From positions 4,014,501-4,078,500 of the forward strand of contig NZ_JAOVZR010000001.1 in assembly GCF_026619415.1 (NCBI RefSeq): a stretch of DNA of 64,000 nucleotides. The letters run 5' to 3'. Position numbers and translations under genes: made by a program. Of the stretch, positions 60,162 through 64,000 are shown one piece after another. A model generated the notes under the pieces. That model ran no database searches, was not told the origin of the DNA, and worked only from the letters and a program-made list of their open reading frames with translations. Source of the stretch: Hoeflea algicola (GTDB taxonomy: Bacteria > Pseudomonadota > Alphaproteobacteria > Rhizobiales > Rhizobiaceae). Each line of letters begins with the position of its first letter. Position 1 is the first letter of the stretch.

Positions 60162-61808
60162 ATGACGATGAATACGATGCCGCGGGGTCACAGGGGTTCC
60201 CGCTTGCAGTTCGCTGCGGTGCCAGGCCCAGGCCACAAACCGCACCTCGGCCGCATCTATCCGGCAGGCCCGGGCCTCCGGCGTCGTGTTCTCAGTTGTG
60301 GTATGGCAGTTGGCTTGGCGTTGGCTGCGGCAATCACTGCCCATGCCGATCCGCTGGCCGGCCTGCCCGACCAACGCGACGACTTGAACAAGAAGGATCG
60401 CGTCCGGGTCGAGCGCATTGTCCGGCCGACGAGTTCGTTTACCCAAGCCGAGCAGTTCGAGCTGATGCAGGGTGGCGCGGGCACCTCGACCAAGCTGGTC
60501 AACCGGGATGCGCTGTCGCATTTCAACGCCAACCTGACATTTGAGGAAGAAGAAACCTTCAAGCTCGGCAATGCGCTGTTCCGCAAGCTCTGGGTCTCCT
60601 CACCATCCTCAACGCTTGCCTCCGACGGCCTTGGCCCGCTGTTCAACGGCCGCGCCTGCCAGAGTTGCCACATCAAGGATGGCCGCGGCCATCCGCCCGA
60701 AGGCGCAGCCGATGCCACCTCGATGTTCCTGCGCCTGGCGCGCCCGCCTGAAACCGACGAACAGCGCAAGACGCTCGAAGACTATTTGATCGCCTCCGTG
60801 CCCGACCCGGTCTATGGCGGCCAGTTCCAGGACCTGGCGGTGCCAGGGCTTAAGGCCGAGGGCCGTATGGTGATCGACTATCAGGAACAGCCGGTTACCC
60901 TGGCTGATGGCACCCGCGTCTCGCTGCGCAAGCCTGCCTACAGCGTCGCCGATCTTGGCTATGGCCCGCTCGACCCCGAGACGACCCTGTCGCCACGGAT
61001 GACGCCACCGATGACCGGCGCCGGGCTGGTTGAGGCCATCCACCCCGCCGACCTCGTCAACCAGGCCGACCCTGACGACCGGGACGGCGACGGAATCTCC
61101 GGTCGCCTGGCGCTGACCCGCGATCCCGCGACCGGCGAGATCGCGATCGGGCGTTTTGGCTGGAAGGCCCAGAATGCCACGGTGCGCCAGCAGGCAGCCG
61201 GCGCGTTCAGTGGCGATATCGGCATCTCCTCGCCGGACGCTCCCAACCCGTACGGCGATTGCACCGCAGCAGAAACAGCATGCCTGTCGCTTCCTGCCGG
61301 TATTCAGGCAGATCTCGGCGATACCGAGGCGCCCGATCCAGTAATGGGACTGGTAACCTTCTATTCCCAGAATCTGGCTGCGCCTGCGCGCCGCGATGTC
61401 GACGATCCTGAGGTGCTGGCAGGCAAAGAGGTGTTCTATTCCCTCGGCTGTGCTGCCTGCCACCGGCCCAAATATGTCACTTCGCGCAAGGCGGAAAATC
61501 CCGCGCACCGGTTTCAGTTGATCTGGCCCTATTCGGATTTTCTGCTGCATGACATGGGCGAGGGGCTGGCCGATGGTCAACAGGTCGGCCGTGCCAGCGG
61601 CACTGAATGGCGCACGCCGCCGCTGTGGGGTATCGGCCTGACTCAGGTTGTCAATGGTCACACGTTCTTTCTGCACGATGGCCGTGCCCGTAACTTGACC
61701 GAAGCCGTTCTCTGGCACGGCGGCGAGGCGAAAACCGCCCGTGACGGATTTGCAGCGCTGGCGGAATCCGAACGCCAGGCACTGGTGAAATTTCTGGAAA
61801 GTCTGTGA
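60162..61808 (+). CDS. dihaem oxidoreductase (DUF1111, cytochrome c family)
   Basis: A 548-residue periplasmic protein. The hydrophobic export signal is VLSCGMAVGLALAAAITAHA after a long N-terminal arginine-rich segment, so the true start may be downstream of 60162. Two haem sites are at GRACQSCHIKDG (about residue 166) and GCAACHRPKYVT (about residue 430). The C-terminal HDGRARNLTEAVLWHGGEA is shared with di-haem peroxidase-like proteins. It stands in the imelysin locus, where such proteins accompany iron uptake. The stop overlaps the next frame. Confidence 0.9.
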   Translation: MTMNTMPRGHRGSRLQFAAVPGPGHKPHLGRIYPAGPGLRRRVLSCGMAVGLALAAAITAHADPLAGLPDQRDDLNKKDRVRVERIVRPTSSFTQAEQFELMQGGAGTSTKLVNRDALSHFNANLTFEEEETFKLGNALFRKLWVSSPSSTLASDGLGPLFNGRACQSCHIKDGRGHPPEGAADATSMFLRLARPPETDEQRKTLEDYLIASVPDPVYGGQFQDLAVPGLKAEGRMVIDYQEQPVTLADGTRVSLRKPAYSVADLGYGPLDPETTLSPRMTPPMTGAGLVEAIHPADLVNQADPDDRDGDGISGRLALTRDPATGEIAIGRFGWKAQNATVRQQAAGAFSGDIGISSPDAPNPYGDCTAAETACLSLPAGIQADLGDTEAPDPVMGLVTFYSQNLAAPARRDVDDPEVLAGKEVFYSLGCAACHRPKYVTSRKAENPAHRFQLIWPYSDFLLHDMGEGLADGQQVGRASGTEWRTPPLWGIGLTQVVNGHTFFLHDGRARNLTEAVLWHGGEAKTARDGFAALAESERQALVKFLESL

Positions 61809-61810
61809 TC

Positions 61811-62902
61811 ATGAAACGTCGACAAATTTTTATGCTGGTAGCTCTCGCCTGGGCCAGCCCGGCACTTGCGGTTGGCAGCGAAACGGCGCAGGCGCCGATC
61901 AGATCGGTGCTCGAACACACGCTTGTTGACTACATCCGACCTCACTACACAGCCTTCGAACAGACAACGCTCGGCCTTGAAACAGCCGTCGAGACGCTCT
62001 GCGATACCCCCTCTGAGGCAACCCTTGCGGCTGCACGCGACGCATTTCGCAATGTCGCTGGTCAATGGGCGCAGGTCGAATGGCTGCGGATTGGACCGGT
62101 GATGTCGGAGAACCGGCTGGAGCGGATCTACTTCTTCCCGGATCGCAAAGGCACCGGTCGAAAGCAGGTGCAGGCAGCAATCGCCGGCAAGGATGCGGGC
62201 GTCACAGATGCCGCGGCTCTGGCCGCCAACAGTGTCGCCATGCAGGGCCTGGGCGCGCTTGAGTACATCCTGTTTGGAACCGGCAGCGAGGAGTTGGCCG
62301 CTGGCACTGCAAGCCATCGCTGCGGCTATGCCCGCGCTGCGGCAGCAAACCTCGCGACCATGGCTGGTGAACTCACAGAAGGGTGGCGCGAGGGCACACA
62401 GCTTTCGCGGATGTTCGTTGCGCCGGACGCGCAGAACCCGTTGTTCCGCACTGACAAGGAAGCCCTGAACCTGCTGCTCGGGACCGAGATTCATGGTCTC
62501 GAAGCCATCCGCGATACCAGGCTCGGCGCCTTTCTCGACAGCAGCGATAAGCACCGAGACCGCCCCAAACTTGCGCCGTTGTGGCGCGCCGACATGACCA
62601 TGGGGTCGATCATCGCCAATCTCACGGGGCTCGAGGCGCTCTTCAACGCGAGCACACTTGAAACCGCCGCAGTCGACCCGAACAACCATCTGGGCAACAC
62701 TATCCGGTTTGAGTTTACCCAAGCCATCCGTACTGCCGAAAGCCTCGACGCGCCTGCCGCTGAACTGCTCGGTGACCCGCAAAGGCGCGACAAGCTGGCC
62801 TATCTCGGCTACGCCATCCGCATCATCATCGACCGTTTCGACCAGGACTTTGCCCAGGCGGCGGGATTGTCGACCGGCTTTTCCTTTGGAGACGGCGATT
62901 GA
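61811..62902 (+). CDS. second imelysin-like protein
   Basis: A 363-residue protein with a signal peptide (RRQIFMLVALAWASPALAVG). It is of the imelysin fold (SEATLAAARDAFRNVAGQWA; GAGLE-like region GLGALEYILFGTGSEELAAG). The His of the GxHxxE motif seen in the first imelysin is missing here (GLGALEYILFG), so metal binding may differ. GTG 61805 is an alternative start overlapping the upstream stop. Its stop overlaps the DUF1513 start. Confidence 0.88.
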   Translation: MKRRQIFMLVALAWASPALAVGSETAQAPIRSVLEHTLVDYIRPHYTAFEQTTLGLETAVETLCDTPSEATLAAARDAFRNVAGQWAQVEWLRIGPVMSENRLERIYFFPDRKGTGRKQVQAAIAGKDAGVTDAAALAANSVAMQGLGALEYILFGTGSEELAAGTASHRCGYARAAAANLATMAGELTEGWREGTQLSRMFVAPDAQNPLFRTDKEALNLLLGTEIHGLEAIRDTRLGAFLDSSDKHRDRPKLAPLWRADMTMGSIIANLTGLEALFNASTLETAAVDPNNHLGNTIRFEFTQAIRTAESLDAPAAELLGDPQRRDKLAYLGYAIRIIIDRFDQDFAQAAGLSTGFSFGDGD

Positions 62903-63975
62903 GCCCGGTGGTTCTCGAGCGGCGCGCCCTGCTGGCCGGCGCCGGACTTGCCTGGCTCTTGAGCCTTGGCCCGGCTGGTGCACAACGGTTGGCGGCCAGC
63001 GATGTGGTCTTCGCCTCCGCCTACAAGGACCGCCAGGGCGCCTATGGCATTGCCTTTCTGGATCAGGACGGGGCGATTGTCGCGCGGCATCTGCTGCCGG
63101 GACGCGGCCATGGTTTTGCGTCGCATCCGCAAGCTGGCTGGCTGGTGGCCTTTGCCCGCCGTCCGGGAAATTTCGCGGTCGCGCTTGATCCCGAATCGGC
63201 GCGTGAACCGGTGGTGTTTCATACCCCGGCAGACCGCCATTTCTACGGACACGGGGCCTTTTCCGCGGATGGGCAGCTGCTATTTGCAGCCGAGAACGCG
63301 TTTGAAACCGGCGATGGCGTGCTCGGTGTCTATGACGTCACCAACGGTTTTGCCCGTATCGGCGAATTTCCCTCCCACGGCATCGGGCCGCATGAAATCC
63401 TGCTGATGCCCGACGCCAAGACGCTGTGCGTTGCCAATGGCGGCATTCGCACTCATCCCGACAACGGCCGCCAGAAACTCAATCTGCCGACCATGGCATC
63501 GTCGATGGCTTTCATTGATCTCGAAAGCGGATCGTTGTTGTCATCGCACAGTCTGCCGGACAACCTCCGCCGTCTGTCGCTGCGGCACATGGCGGCGGAT
63601 GCGCGCGGTCAGGTCTGGATCGGCGGTCAGTATGAGGGGGATCCGATGGATGTGCCGCCGGTACTGGCGCGGCTGAACCCTGATGCAGGTCTTCAGACCG
63701 TCGAGCTGCCGAATGATGTCAAGGCAGAATTTGGCATGTATGTGGGCGCCGTTGCGGCTAGCAATGATGGGGCCCGGCTGGCCATCACCTCGCCCAAGAC
63801 GGGGCGCCTGGTGACGCTCGACGCGCAATCCGGCAAGGTTCTCGGATCAATCGAACAGCCCGGTGTCTGCGGTATTCAGGCATCCGCGCGCGGCTTCGTC
63901 AGCTCCACCGAAACCGGTGAGTTTGCGCATCAGCAGCACGACCTGTTGTGGGACAATCATATCGCCGTCGCCTGA
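62899..63975 (+). CDS. DUF1513 family protein, Tat-type beta-propeller
   Basis: A 358-residue protein. TTG 62899 (overlapping the imelysin stop) is the likely start. The N-terminal LERRALLAGAGLAWLLSLGP is a signal of twin-arginine type with only ERR, so secretion route is uncertain. The body repeats a propeller-like pattern (FASHPQAGWLVAFARRPGNF; LFAAENAFETGDGVLGVYDV; HMAADARGQVWIGGQYEGDP). DUF1513 proteins are found with imelysins and dihaem oxidoreductases in iron-uptake operons; function unknown. The window ends 25 bases after the stop. Confidence 0.88.
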   Translation: MSPVVLERRALLAGAGLAWLLSLGPAGAQRLAASDVVFASAYKDRQGAYGIAFLDQDGAIVARHLLPGRGHGFASHPQAGWLVAFARRPGNFAVALDPESAREPVVFHTPADRHFYGHGAFSADGQLLFAAENAFETGDGVLGVYDVTNGFARIGEFPSHGIGPHEILLMPDAKTLCVANGGIRTHPDNGRQKLNLPTMASSMAFIDLESGSLLSSHSLPDNLRRLSLRHMAADARGQVWIGGQYEGDPMDVPPVLARLNPDAGLQTVELPNDVKAEFGMYVGAVAASNDGARLAITSPKTGRLVTLDAQSGKVLGSIEQPGVCGIQASARGFVSSTETGEFAHQQHDLLWDNHIAVA

Positions 63976-64000
63976 AAGCCACAGCCTTGCCGGCAGCGCC

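Overview
The window looks like chromosome of an alphaproteobacterium of the Hyphomicrobiales (Rhizobiaceae/Phyllobacteriaceae-like). The evidence is the murA-DUF2948-hisD-UPF0262-phosphatase-infA-maf-yacG-tRNA-Phe order, the RirA-type iron boxes (TGA-N9-TCA), an NsrR-type nitric-oxide regulon, and GC-rich core genes. The genus is inference only.

Layout. (1) 1-7500 is an insertion-sequence graveyard. It holds an IS66-family remnant, pieces of at least three different IS3-family elements (one nested in another), an intact IS110-family transposase, an IS21 istA scrap, an IS481 element with an in-frame amber codon, a Mu-like portal gene fragment and a tRNA-Ser 3'-end remnant. An AT-richer IclR regulator is stranded among them. 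(2) 7674-14237 is core chromosome ending at tRNA-Phe. (3) 14188-32079 is a 17.9-kb integrative element inserted in tRNA-Phe and bounded by a perfect 52-bp direct repeat. (4) 32155-34618 is a three-gene IS66-family element 75 bp outside attR. (5) 34663-36565 holds a truncated gene, an FAH-family hydrolase and an SDR dehydrogenase. (6) 36950-43959 is a siderophore/haem iron-uptake locus (TonB receptor, PKHD hydroxylase, ExbB-ExbD-TonB, hemP, frameshifted FMN dehydrogenase). (7) 44263-49765 is a nitric-oxide response locus with NsrR and a perfect NsrR-type operator between divergent operons. (8) 49892-57050 has an SLC13 permease and a complete branched-chain-amino-acid-type ABC transporter. (9) 57451-63975 is a second iron locus with two imelysins, ferredoxin, bacterioferritin, a dihaem oxidoreductase and a DUF1513 protein.

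Main discovery candidate: the element at 14188-32079. It encodes integrase, an AlpA-like protein, a divergently read repressor with a dyad operator, a replication protein whose own gene carries five iteron-like palindromes, both terminase subunits, portal, a fused prohead protease/major capsid protein, decoration protein and head-tail connectors. I see no tail, tape-measure, baseplate or lysis gene. That composition matches a capsid-forming phage-inducible chromosomal island (cf-PICI-like satellite) better than a degraded prophage. Between its connector genes and its terminase lies an AT-rich three-gene cargo operon (a TIGR04255-type protein plus two unrecognised proteins) with its own dyad, a plausible undescribed anti-phage or interference module. 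The element also holds a stand-alone M41-type metalloprotease, and a 587-base interval with two perfect hairpins and a degenerate tRNA-like structure.

Starts were chosen from reading frame, spacing, ribosome-binding sites and family N-termini. No database search was possible, so family names rest on recognised motifs.
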